DNA of 32,179 nucleotides from Gemmatimonadota bacterium (GTDB taxonomy: Bacteria; Gemmatimonadota; Gemmatimonadetes; Longimicrobiales; Gaopeijiaceae), in the NCBI GenBank assembly GCA_028874995.1, contig JAPPGM010000097.1, positions 1-32,179 of the forward strand. The letters run 5' to 3'. The notes beneath the pieces are model-generated. The model made no database searches, was not told where the DNA came from, and saw only the letters and a list, made by a program, of their open reading frames with translations. Below are positions 24,002 to 30,695 of the stretch, one piece after another. The position numbers and the translations under genes were made by a program. Each line of letters opens with the position of its first letter. Positions within the stretch are counted from its first letter, which is position 1.

Positions 24002-24330
24002 TGCATGCTCCTTTGCGGGTCGTAGTTCTCAAAGTCGCTTTCAACCACGAGAGCCCCGGACCGGCCCCACACGACCACTCAAAGCGCCCTCGGATGTCTA
24101 GGGGCGACCGGATGACCGAAACACCCCGGCAATCAGATAGTAACCCGCCACGGCCGCATTGGTCCATTCGGTATTGAGTGTGGGTATCTTGTTCCGGCTA
24201 GGGCAGGTCAAGGGAATTGATCCGCAAGTCTTGTACCGGCAATGGGATACCTGTCCTCCGCCAGGAATCCGCCATCTAATGTGCATGAAATCGGAACGCC
24301 TCCAATCGGCTCCAGAACCCCTGTCGGGCT
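24002..24330 (-). promoter_or_regulatory. Upstream region of the LRR cluster
   Basis: No gene is seen in this 329-bp gap, which is less GC-rich than its surroundings. On the minus strand there are two candidate promoters: TGGACC (24166-24161) with TACTAT (24142-24137), spacer 18, and TTGACC (24211-24206) with GATACC (24188-24183), spacer 17. The first resembles the TGGACC/TATACT pair ahead of copy 1. The resulting 5' leader would be about 130-175 nt. Neither box pair is close to perfect. Confidence 0.35.
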
Positions 24331-24960
24331 TCAGAGTGACCCCGTGGCACGCTCCGGAAATGGCACCGGCGGGACCTCGATGCCGAACGCACCCGGAAAG
24401 TCCTCCGCGACCTCCTTCTGCTTCCCGCTCCAGGCGTCGATGTCGATTCGGTAAACCGCGGTCCGCCGCAGCTCGTCGTTGGTAGTGGGCCGGTAGTCGA
24501 CGCCCGGCCTCAGGTGCGGCGCGTACTTGTCCAGGAGCATCTGGAGAGCGGTCCGCGCTTCCTCGCGATCCTCGACCACGCGTCCCCTGCCGAAGGCCAC
24601 CACACCGGCGTACTCGACGGAGAACTCCAGCGCTTCGGGAGCGGGAAGGAGTCGGCCCATCGCCACGGCGCTGAACGCGACCTTTTCGCCGGCCTCCAGG
24701 TTATCGCGTGTGCGTCCGGTGCGGTGCGTGTGGAGGTAGATGCGTCGCCCGCCGCCCGTGTCGTCGAAAACAAATAGATTCGAATTCAGGAACGGCTGCC
24801 CCCCCTCCCCCACGGTCGCCAGGAATCCGTAGGCCGCCTCCCTCAGGAAGGCCGCCACCCAGGCGTCGTCCTTGCCGCGGTCGCGGCGGCGGAGGGAGGT
24901 GCGGGGGTCGCTACGCCCGGCGTTTGTCGCGCCGACCCCCGTTCGATGTGCTGGCGTCAT
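24331..24960 (-). CDS. NimA-like pyridoxamine 5'-phosphate oxidase-family flavin-binding protein
   Basis: A 209-residue protein starting at ATG 24960 with GGAG 4 nt upstream. The open frame extends further upstream but without family similarity. The split-barrel flavin-binding fold is indicated by AYGFLATVGEGGQPFLNSNL, IYLHTHRTGRTRDNLEAGEK, GRLLPAPEALEFSVEYAGVV and KYAPHLRPGVDYRPTTNDEL, ending VYRIDIDAWSGKQKEVAEDF. This series is characteristic of the Pyridox_ox_2/NimA-like group, which binds FMN and in some members reduces nitroimidazoles; most members have no proven substrate. It is cytoplasmic, with no signal peptide. The N-terminal ~30 residues are Arg-rich. It stands alone, divergent from the deaminase gene at 25218, and shares only strand with the LRR genes. 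Confidence 0.93.
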   Translation of the reverse strand: MTPAHRTGVGATNAGRSDPRTSLRRRDRGKDDAWVAAFLREAAYGFLATVGEGGQPFLNSNLFVFDDTGGGRRIYLHTHRTGRTRDNLEAGEKVAFSAVAMGRLLPAPEALEFSVEYAGVVAFGRGRVVEDREEARTALQMLLDKYAPHLRPGVDYRPTTNDELRRTAVYRIDIDAWSGKQKEVAEDFPGAFGIEVPPVPFPERATGSL

Positions 24961-25143
24961 GGCTCTCCACGCTTGTCTCGGCGTCAGTTGGTGTTCCCCT
25001 TCGTGATTTCCGGTGACCTGCCTCCGTCGGCGGGACCGGGCCGAGTCCACATTGAACCCAAATGTCCGGCTTTTTCCGCCTCCCGTCCACACGGCCGGAA
25101 CCTCCGTCCCTGCCGACCCGGCAATGGTCCCGGAGCAATCGAT

Positions 25144-25173
25144 GTTGAAAACGACGCAAGCGACCCAATACCA
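25144..25173 (+). promoter_or_regulatory. Weak candidate promoter for the 25218 gene
   Basis: TTGAAA (25144-25149) and TACCAT (25168-25173) are 18 bp apart and lie 45 bp before ATG 25218. The rest of the 257-bp divergent gap (24961-25217) shows no gene. Confidence 0.3.
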
Positions 25174-25217
25174 TTGAGTGGTCGCCAACACGCTACCCCT
25201 GCCCCTCAAGGCATCCC

Positions 25218-26708
25218 ATGGCTCTTCAGGCTCTTCGCGACCGTCCCCGGTCCCACGCCACGCTGCCCCGCGCGCGGCTCGCGGTTTTCCCCCTGTTGCT
25301 TCTCATGGGATGCGGCGACAACCGCACTCCCTCGACCGGCGACCACGACACCCCCGGTCCACAGGAAGGCGGCCCCCTCCTCATCGATGGCGGCACCGTG
25401 GTGGTCATGGACGAGTCCGGCCTGATCCTCGAAGGCGCGGCGGTGGTCGTCGAGGGCGACCGCATCTCCGCGATCATCGCCGCGGGCGGCCCACGCCCGG
25501 AAGGCGCCCACCTCATCGACGCCACCGGCCACCTCGTCATCCCCGGCCTGGTCAACACGCACGGCCACGCCGCCATGTCGCTGCTCCGCGGCCTCGCGGA
25601 CGACCTCCCGCTCATGACGTGGCTGAACGACTACATCTTCCCGGCCGAGGCCGCGCTCGTCGCCCCCGATTTCGTCTACTGGGGCACCCTGCTCTCGTCG
25701 GTCGAGATGCTGAAGAGCGGAACGACCACCTTCGCCGACATGTACTACTTCCGTGACGACATGGCCCAGGCCACGATCGACGCCGGGATCCGTGCGGTGA
25801 CCGGGCCGCATGTCATCGGCTTCCCCGCCCCCGACTTCGCCACTCCCACGGCCTCTCTCGCCGACGCGGCCGAATTCATGGAGCGCTACCGGGACCACCC
25901 CACCGTCGTCCCCGCGGTAGCCGCCCACGCGCTGTACACCACGCCCCTCGAATCGGTCGAGGCCGCCTTCCGCCTGGCCGAAGAGTACGACGCCCCCTTC
26001 CAGATCCACGCCGTCGAGGACCCCTCCGAGGACGTCACCGCGCGTGAACAGACCGGCATGGGGGTGGTCGAGGCGCTCGGTTCGATCGGCGCGCTCCGGC
26101 CCGGGACGGTGCTCGCCCACTCCATCTACCTGTCGGACGCGGACATCGAGCGCATCGCGGCGAGCGGAGCCGGGATCGCGCACAACCCGCAGAGCAACAT
26201 GAAGTTGGGAGTCGCACGGGCGGCCCCGGTGGCGAAGGCGCTGGCGGCGGGGATTCCGGTGGGGATCGGGACGGACGGGCCCGCCAGCAACAACGACCTC
26301 GACATGTTCGACGAGATGGACGCCGCGGCGAAGGTGCAGAAGTTCATGCTGGGCGACCCGGCTGCGCTACCGGCGGAGACGGTGTTCCGAATGGCCACAA
26401 TGGGCGGGGCCCGTGTGCTGAACCTCCAGGAAGAGATCGGGTCGCTGGAGCCGGGCAAGCGGGCGGACATCGTGCTGGTGGATGTGCGGCGTCCGGGGCT
26501 CACGCCGCTGTACAGCGTCTATTCGCACCTGGTGTACGCGGCGCGCGGCAGCGACGTGACCACCGTGATCGTGAACGGGCGGGTGGTGGTCCGCGACCGC
26601 GAGATCCTCACGGTGGACGAGAATGAGGTCATGGAGCGGGCACGGGGGTTCGGGGACCGGGTGCGGGAGGTGATGGAGGAGGTGGCGGGGGGGAGGGGGG
26701 GCGGTTGA
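25218..26708 (+). CDS. MtaD/ATZ-TRZ-type amidohydrolase (deaminase) with lipoprotein signal
   Basis: A 496-residue protein. The catalytic part closely follows the 5-methylthioadenosine/S-adenosylhomocysteine deaminase group: GLVNTHGHAAMSLLRGLADD (metal His115 and His117), MLKSGTTTFADMY, the H-x-x-E motif in IHAVED, AHSIYLSDADIERIA, GIAHNPQSNMKLGVA, and metal Asp in GTDGPASNNDLDMFDEM. Enzymes of this group deaminate adenosine derivatives, guanine or triazines; the exact substrate is not readable. Unusually, it has an N-terminal extension with hydrophobic LAVFPLLLLMGC and lipobox Cys32, which places it outside the cytoplasm, whereas most known MtaD enzymes are cytosolic. ATG 25218 lacks a clear ribosome site, and the C-terminal Gly-rich tail (VAGGRGGG) is low complexity. 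Confidence 0.92.
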   Translation: MALQALRDRPRSHATLPRARLAVFPLLLLMGCGDNRTPSTGDHDTPGPQEGGPLLIDGGTVVVMDESGLILEGAAVVVEGDRISAIIAAGGPRPEGAHLIDATGHLVIPGLVNTHGHAAMSLLRGLADDLPLMTWLNDYIFPAEAALVAPDFVYWGTLLSSVEMLKSGTTTFADMYYFRDDMAQATIDAGIRAVTGPHVIGFPAPDFATPTASLADAAEFMERYRDHPTVVPAVAAHALYTTPLESVEAAFRLAEEYDAPFQIHAVEDPSEDVTAREQTGMGVVEALGSIGALRPGTVLAHSIYLSDADIERIAASGAGIAHNPQSNMKLGVARAAPVAKALAAGIPVGIGTDGPASNNDLDMFDEMDAAAKVQKFMLGDPAALPAETVFRMATMGGARVLNLQEEIGSLEPGKRADIVLVDVRRPGLTPLYSVYSHLVYAARGSDVTTVIVNGRVVVRDREILTVDENEVMERARGFGDRVREVMEEVAGGRGGG

Positions 26709-26776
26709 GGGGGGAGTTTCATTCCCGGTTCTCCGCGACCAGAGGATCCGGTGCTCACGCTGACGCCGGGCCGATT

Positions 26777-26827
26777 ATGTAAACTATGATTGACAAATTG
26801 TAAATCACAGTTGTCATTTCTTACATT
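26777..26827. promoter_or_regulatory. AT-rich TGTAA/TTACA element upstream of the M56 operon
   Basis: This is an AT-rich island in the gap between 26708 and the operon promoter. ATGTAAACT (26777-26785), TGACA (26791-26795) and TGTAA (26799-26803) occur with exactly the same spacing as at 1412-1438, and 21 of 27 positions match. TTACATT (26821-26827) follows, as at 1447-1453. An inner dyad TGACAA/TTGTCA spans 26791-26816. It lies about 80 bp upstream of the M56 operon -35 box, so it may bind an activator or second regulator. Its orientation relative to the nearest gene differs from the first copy. Confidence 0.5.
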
Positions 26828-26907
26828 TCACCCGAAGGACACGGGGGTCGGACGACGCTCTGCCACCACAGGTCCGAGTCGTTGGCGGGCCAGGGTTCCA
26901 GACTCAG

Positions 26908-26981
26908 TACGAAGATTGTCGTTGACATTGCCGCTCCCGCCCCCCTATCGTATGTCATGATCATTTACGAGAATTTTCGTG
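26908..26981 (+). promoter_or_regulatory. Promoter with two ACGA-N6-TCGT operators ahead of the M56/blaI operon
   Basis: The -35 box TTGACA (26922-26927) and -10 box TATCGT (26946-26951) are 18 bp apart. Dyads ACGA-N6-TCGT lie at 26909-26922, overlapping the -35 start, and at 26967-26980, just after the expected start of transcription. Compared with the promoter at 5538, the first dyad plus -35 box is conserved at 21 of 22 bases and the second at 13 of 16 (extended by GA). The distance between dyads is 12 bp longer here. Because blaI lies in the controlled operon, this would be an autoregulated promoter. Confidence 0.75.
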
Positions 26982-27111
26982 ATTCGGTTCCGGGGAACGC
27001 GCTCATTGCCGCACCGGGTGGGCAGACGGCGGAGGGAAGACTGATCGTGCGTGTTTGGAAGCATGAGGGCTGCACGAGAATCGCCCCGATGCAACGTGTG
27101 AGGGATCGTCG

Positions 27112-28500
27112 ATGATCAACTGGATGGTGTACGCGGTGCTGGTCGGAGTACTGATCGCGGCCGGTGCACTCGCTCTCGATCGGCTCATGTCGTCGACCGG
27201 TCGCCCGCGCAGGTTCGTGTGGCTGGTGGCGCTGGCGCTCGCGGTTGCGGTGCCGGTTGCGGGTGGCCTGAGAGAGTCGCCGGAGCTTCCGGTGGACTCC
27301 GAGGTCGTGGCCACGGAGTCAATCTCACGATCGACCATCGTGACCAAGAGGGAACAGGGCCTCATCCCGCCGCTGTCCCAGTCGGCCAGCCAGACGGCGG
27401 CGCGTACCGCGACCCTTGCCTGGGCCGCGGGATCCGTAGCGGCATTGGCTGCGGTCTTTGCTGTTCTCTGTTTCGTCACGCGGGCGCGCCGCCGCTGGAA
27501 ACGCAACCGGATCGACGGCACGGAAGTCTATGTGTCCGACCGGTTCGGACCCGCGCTGGTCGGCATCCTGACGCCGAAGGTCGTAGTTCCCGCGTGGGTC
27601 CTGGAACTGGACCCGGCCGCCAGGGCGACCATCCTGCGCCACGAGCAGGAGCATGCCCGGGCATACGACCACCTCGCCCTTCTCTCCGCCGGCCTCGTGG
27701 CAGCCCTGTTCCCCTGGAGCCCGGCGATCTGGTGGATGTGCCGGCGGCTGCGCGCCGCCGTTGAAATGGACTGTGACCAGCGGGTCATCGCTGGCGGGAT
27801 CGGTGCCGCCGACTACGGCGCCGTGCTCCTGCAGGCGGGGTCCCGCCCGCAAGGCCGCTGGGGACTCGCCCCGGCAATGGGCCGACCTAGGAGTTTGCTG
27901 GAACGGAGGTTGAGAACCATGAGCGAGAAGAGAAGAAAACTGTACGCGCCACATGGCGGTCTGCTGGCAGCCGCGGCACTGGTCGCCCTTGGCGTCGCCT
28001 GTGACGTCACCTCCCCGACAAACCTGGAGGAAGCGATCAGGGAGGTGGTGACCGACGGTCAGGCGAACGGGGACATCCAGGACGACGCTCGTCTCGCCGA
28101 GCAGTGGTACGATCGCATCTCCCGTGCCTTCCGGAGCAAGGCGCCAACGGGGACTCCAGCCCCGATCGTGTTCGTGGACGGGTGGCGCGTATCGAGTTCC
28201 GGGGAAGCGCCGGACCGGACCGACTTCGGGCGCGGCGGCCCATCGGTGTCGCCCGTCCCCATGGACTTCAAGCGTGTCCAGGTCCTCATGGACTCGGCGG
28301 CACGAGAGGCCATCGGCGAAGAGGCACCGGGCGGCGTACTCCGGATCTTCACTTCCGAGGACGGTGGCCTGACGCTCGAGGAAGTGGTGGCCGCTGTCGA
28401 ATCCGTAAGCGGGATGCCGGGGATCCTGAAGTGGTCCTACGCCGCGGGACCGGCAAGGGCCAGGACCATTCATGCCACCGGGCGCCCCGTCAGGGAATAG
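27112..28500 (+). CDS. M56-A: BlaR1-type membrane metallopeptidase with plug-like C-terminus
   Basis: A 462-residue protein and the first gene of the operon. ATG 27112 has AGGGA just upstream. Membrane segments lie at about residues 1-22, 34-52 and 100-122. The zinc motif is HEQEH (177-181), followed by FPWSPAIWWMCRRLRAAVE and D220. LLERRL leads to M270 and a fourth hydrophobic segment ending GVAC (Cys297), then DVTSPTN. The external part carries one TonB-plug-like unit at about residues 350-415 (APIVFVDGWRV to APGGVLRIFTSEDG), comparable with the VEVLKG-AANGVILITT pattern of plug domains but without any beta-barrel. By analogy with BlaR1 it should sense an external cue and inactivate the BlaI repressor. 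There is no penicillin-binding domain, so the cue is unknown. Confidence 0.93.
   Translation: MINWMVYAVLVGVLIAAGALALDRLMSSTGRPRRFVWLVALALAVAVPVAGGLRESPELPVDSEVVATESISRSTIVTKREQGLIPPLSQSASQTAARTATLAWAAGSVAALAAVFAVLCFVTRARRRWKRNRIDGTEVYVSDRFGPALVGILTPKVVVPAWVLELDPAARATILRHEQEHARAYDHLALLSAGLVAALFPWSPAIWWMCRRLRAAVEMDCDQRVIAGGIGAADYGAVLLQAGSRPQGRWGLAPAMGRPRSLLERRLRTMSEKRRKLYAPHGGLLAAAALVALGVACDVTSPTNLEEAIREVVTDGQANGDIQDDARLAEQWYDRISRAFRSKAPTGTPAPIVFVDGWRVSSSGEAPDRTDFGRGGPSVSPVPMDFKRVQVLMDSAAREAIGEEAPGGVLRIFTSEDGGLTLEEVVAAVESVSGMPGILKWSYAAGPARARTIHATGRPVRE
27905..27921 (+). promoter_or_regulatory. Possible internal translation start in M56-A
   Basis: GGAGG (27905-27909) is 9 nt before in-frame ATG 27919. 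A product from here begins MSEKRRKL, continues with a hydrophobic core and reaches GVAC, which has the form of a lipoprotein signal peptide. Confidence 0.4.
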
Positions 28501-28559
28501 GACTTGGGTGTGGGAACGACCGAATGCGCGGAGATCATCAGGAAAGGAAGAGAAAGCGG

Positions 28560-28961
28560 ATGACCGGCAAGCGAGAGAAGCGTGAACCGAAGGGCTTCAC
28601 CGACCGGGAGCTCGACATCATGAGCGTGCTGTGGCGCGAGGGGTCGGGCACCGTGACCGAGGTCCGCGAGGCGCTCGGCGAGGAGGTCGGCTACACCACA
28701 GTCCTCAAGATGCTGCAGATCCTCGAGGAGAAGGGCGCGGTGAGCCATGAACAGGAGGGACGCGCCTACCGCTATTTCCCGCTGGTGGAGTCGGTGCGGG
28801 CGGGCGGACGCGCTCTCTCGCGGATCGTCAACAAGATCTTTCACGGCTCGGCCGAGCGCCTGCTGGCCACCCTGGTGGAGGACCGGGAGTTCACCGCGGA
28901 AGAGATCGAGCGGATGCGATCGATTCTCGACCGTGCAGAGCGCAGGAGGGATGAAGGATGA
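28560..28961 (+). CDS. blaI: BlaI/MecI-family transcriptional repressor
   Basis: A 133-residue winged-helix repressor. ATG 28560 follows a purine-rich ribosome site (GGAAAGGAAGAG). The open frame extends far upstream into the previous gene but has no family similarity there. DNA-binding part: FTDRELDIMSVLWREGSGTV, VREALGEEVGYTTVLKMLQI, LEEKGAVSHEQEGRAYRYFP. The dimerisation part is SAERLLATLVEDREFTAEEI. It probably binds the ACGA-N6-TCGT dyads at both M56 promoters as a dimer. In staphylococcal BlaI/MecI the sensor pathway cuts an Asn-Phe bond; the aligned residues here are Thr104-Leu105, so cleavage, if any, must differ. The stop overlaps the M56-B start (ATGA), a common blaI-blaR1 arrangement. 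Confidence 0.95.
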   Translation: MTGKREKREPKGFTDRELDIMSVLWREGSGTVTEVREALGEEVGYTTVLKMLQILEEKGAVSHEQEGRAYRYFPLVESVRAGGRALSRIVNKIFHGSAERLLATLVEDREFTAEEIERMRSILDRAERRRDEG

Positions 28962-30676
28962 TCGCGTGGATGGTGTACGCCGCCCTGGTCGGAGGGATCA
29001 TCGCGGTGGGCGGCCTGGCGATGGAAAAGCTGGCGGCAGCGTTGGGCCGGCCCCGCCGGATCGCGTGGCTGGCGGCGTTGACGCTGGCGGTCGCAGTCCC
29101 GCTGGCGGGGGGATGGGGAAGCCCGGCGGCGACGCCCGTCGTTGAGACCGTTGCCCCCGAACCGGCGCCGATCAGCGGAGCGGTCGTCGGAGACATCTGG
29201 AGTGCGATCCCCACCCTGCCGGTTCCGCAGGGCGTGGCAAACGGCAGGATCGCCTTGCTGGCGTGGGGAGCCGGCTCCCTGGCGTCCCTGGCCGTTCTGG
29301 CCGGCGTGCTGGTGCTCGTCGCGCGGGGGCGGCGGCGTTGGGAGCAAAGGTGGGTGCACGGAACCGATGTCTACGTTTCGCGCCGCTTCGGCCCAGCCCT
29401 GGTCGGCGTCGCCCGACCCGAGGTGGTGATCCCGGCGTGGGTGCTGGAGCTGGAGCCGGGCGCCCGGGACGCGATCATCCGGCATGAGACCGAGCATGCA
29501 CGCGCTCGTGACCACCTCGTCCTGCTCTACGGAGGCCTTGTAGCGGCTGCCTTCCCGTGGAGCCCGGGGATCTGGTGGATGTACCGGCGGCTCCGCGCCG
29601 CAGTGGAACTGGACTGTGATCAGCGGGTCCTGGCGTCCGGGATAGGCGTTGCCGACTACGGCGATGTCCTCCTGCGCGCGGGGTCCCGTTCCCGTGGCCG
29701 CTGGGGATTCGCCCCGGCCATGGGTCGACCCGAAAGTCTACTTGAACGGAGGTTGAAGACGATGAGTAAGAAGCGAAAGAAACTGAGTGGGGGCTACGGG
29801 GCGCTGCTCGTGGCGGTGGCGGTGGGGGCGGTGGTGGCCGCGTGCGATACCCCGGTGCCGACGGAGGTCAGGGAGGCGTTCGAGGAGGTGATGGCGGAAG
29901 AGGTCGAACGGGGTGCCGATGCGCAGCAGGAGGACTGGGTCGTGAGGTTCCTGCAGGCCGAGGCGTTCGGCTCGCAACCGCCGCTCCTGTACGTGGATGG
30001 AGTCAGGATCCGGAAGACGGAAGACCTGCCCGAGTCGGCGCGGGGGTGGTTCGAGAACCCGGACGTGGACGCCGGAGTCGGCGGGAGTTGTTGCTACTTC
30101 GGCGGGGCTACAAATATTTCGCGCATCGAGATCCTGAAGGGACCGGCGGCCAGGCTGCACTACGGCGAAGTGGCGGCTCGCGGGGTGATCCAGGTCTTCA
30201 CGGAGGATGGGGAGCCCGTGCCCGAGATGATCGTGGTGCCGCCCGGGCCCGACGTGATCCTCGGCCCCGTCGAGGCGAGTGTCTCACCCGAAGGGGACTT
30301 CGTGGTAACGGGACAGGCGATCATGGTGGAACCCGAAGCCGAGCTCATCGATGTGGAAACCGTCATGGGTATCGTCGTGACGGGAGCGGCGAACTCGACG
30401 AACCGGTTTAGGGAACTGGTTATCCGAAAACGTCGGGATGGGACCACCGGGGCGGAACCGGTCATCTATGTCGACGGCATCCGCCTGGATGGGGGTTTTT
30501 CGAGCCTGAATGAGCTGCTCCCCACGCTGAGCCCCGAGCACATCGACCGCGTAGAGGTGATCAAGGGCGAGGCCGCGCGGGAAGAATACGGTGAAGAGGG
30601 AGTCGACGGGGTCATCCTGGTCTTCACGAAGAAGAAGGAGTCTTCGGACAAGCCATCGACCGGCCGCTCCAGGTAG
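28958..30676 (+). CDS. M56-B: BlaR1-type membrane metallopeptidase with two plug-like units
   Basis: A 572-residue protein whose start overlaps the blaI stop by 4 nt, the position expected of the cognate sensor/protease. Membrane segments lie at about residues 1-22, 34-52 and 98-122. The zinc motif is HETEH (176-180), followed by FPWSPGIWWMYRRLRAAVE; Tyr replaces the Cys found in the other three M56 proteins. LLERRL is followed by M269 and a hydrophobic segment ending VVAAC (Cys296), then DTPVPTE. The C-terminal half holds two plug-like units, at about 345-415 (PLLYVDGVRIRK, ISRIEILKGPAARLHYGEVA, ARGVIQVFT) and about 500-567 (PVIYVDGIRLDG, IDRVEVIKGEAAREEYGEEG, VDGVILVFTKKK). These closely resemble the end of a TonB-dependent receptor plug but no barrel follows. 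Signal and partner are unknown. Confidence 0.94.
   Translation: MIAWMVYAALVGGIIAVGGLAMEKLAAALGRPRRIAWLAALTLAVAVPLAGGWGSPAATPVVETVAPEPAPISGAVVGDIWSAIPTLPVPQGVANGRIALLAWGAGSLASLAVLAGVLVLVARGRRRWEQRWVHGTDVYVSRRFGPALVGVARPEVVIPAWVLELEPGARDAIIRHETEHARARDHLVLLYGGLVAAAFPWSPGIWWMYRRLRAAVELDCDQRVLASGIGVADYGDVLLRAGSRSRGRWGFAPAMGRPESLLERRLKTMSKKRKKLSGGYGALLVAVAVGAVVAACDTPVPTEVREAFEEVMAEEVERGADAQQEDWVVRFLQAEAFGSQPPLLYVDGVRIRKTEDLPESARGWFENPDVDAGVGGSCCYFGGATNISRIEILKGPAARLHYGEVAARGVIQVFTEDGEPVPEMIVVPPGPDVILGPVEASVSPEGDFVVTGQAIMVEPEAELIDVETVMGIVVTGAANSTNRFRELVIRKRRDGTTGAEPVIYVDGIRLDGGFSSLNELLPTLSPEHIDRVEVIKGEAAREEYGEEGVDGVILVFTKKKESSDKPSTGRSR
29748..29764 (+). promoter_or_regulatory. Possible internal translation start in M56-B
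   Basis: GGAGG (29748-29752) is 9 nt before in-frame ATG 29762. The product would begin MSKKRKKLSGGYG, then a hydrophobic core and VAAC, an almost textbook lipoprotein signal with a strongly basic n-region. Confidence 0.45.
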
Positions 30677-30695
30677 CAACGAAGAGGACGGACCC

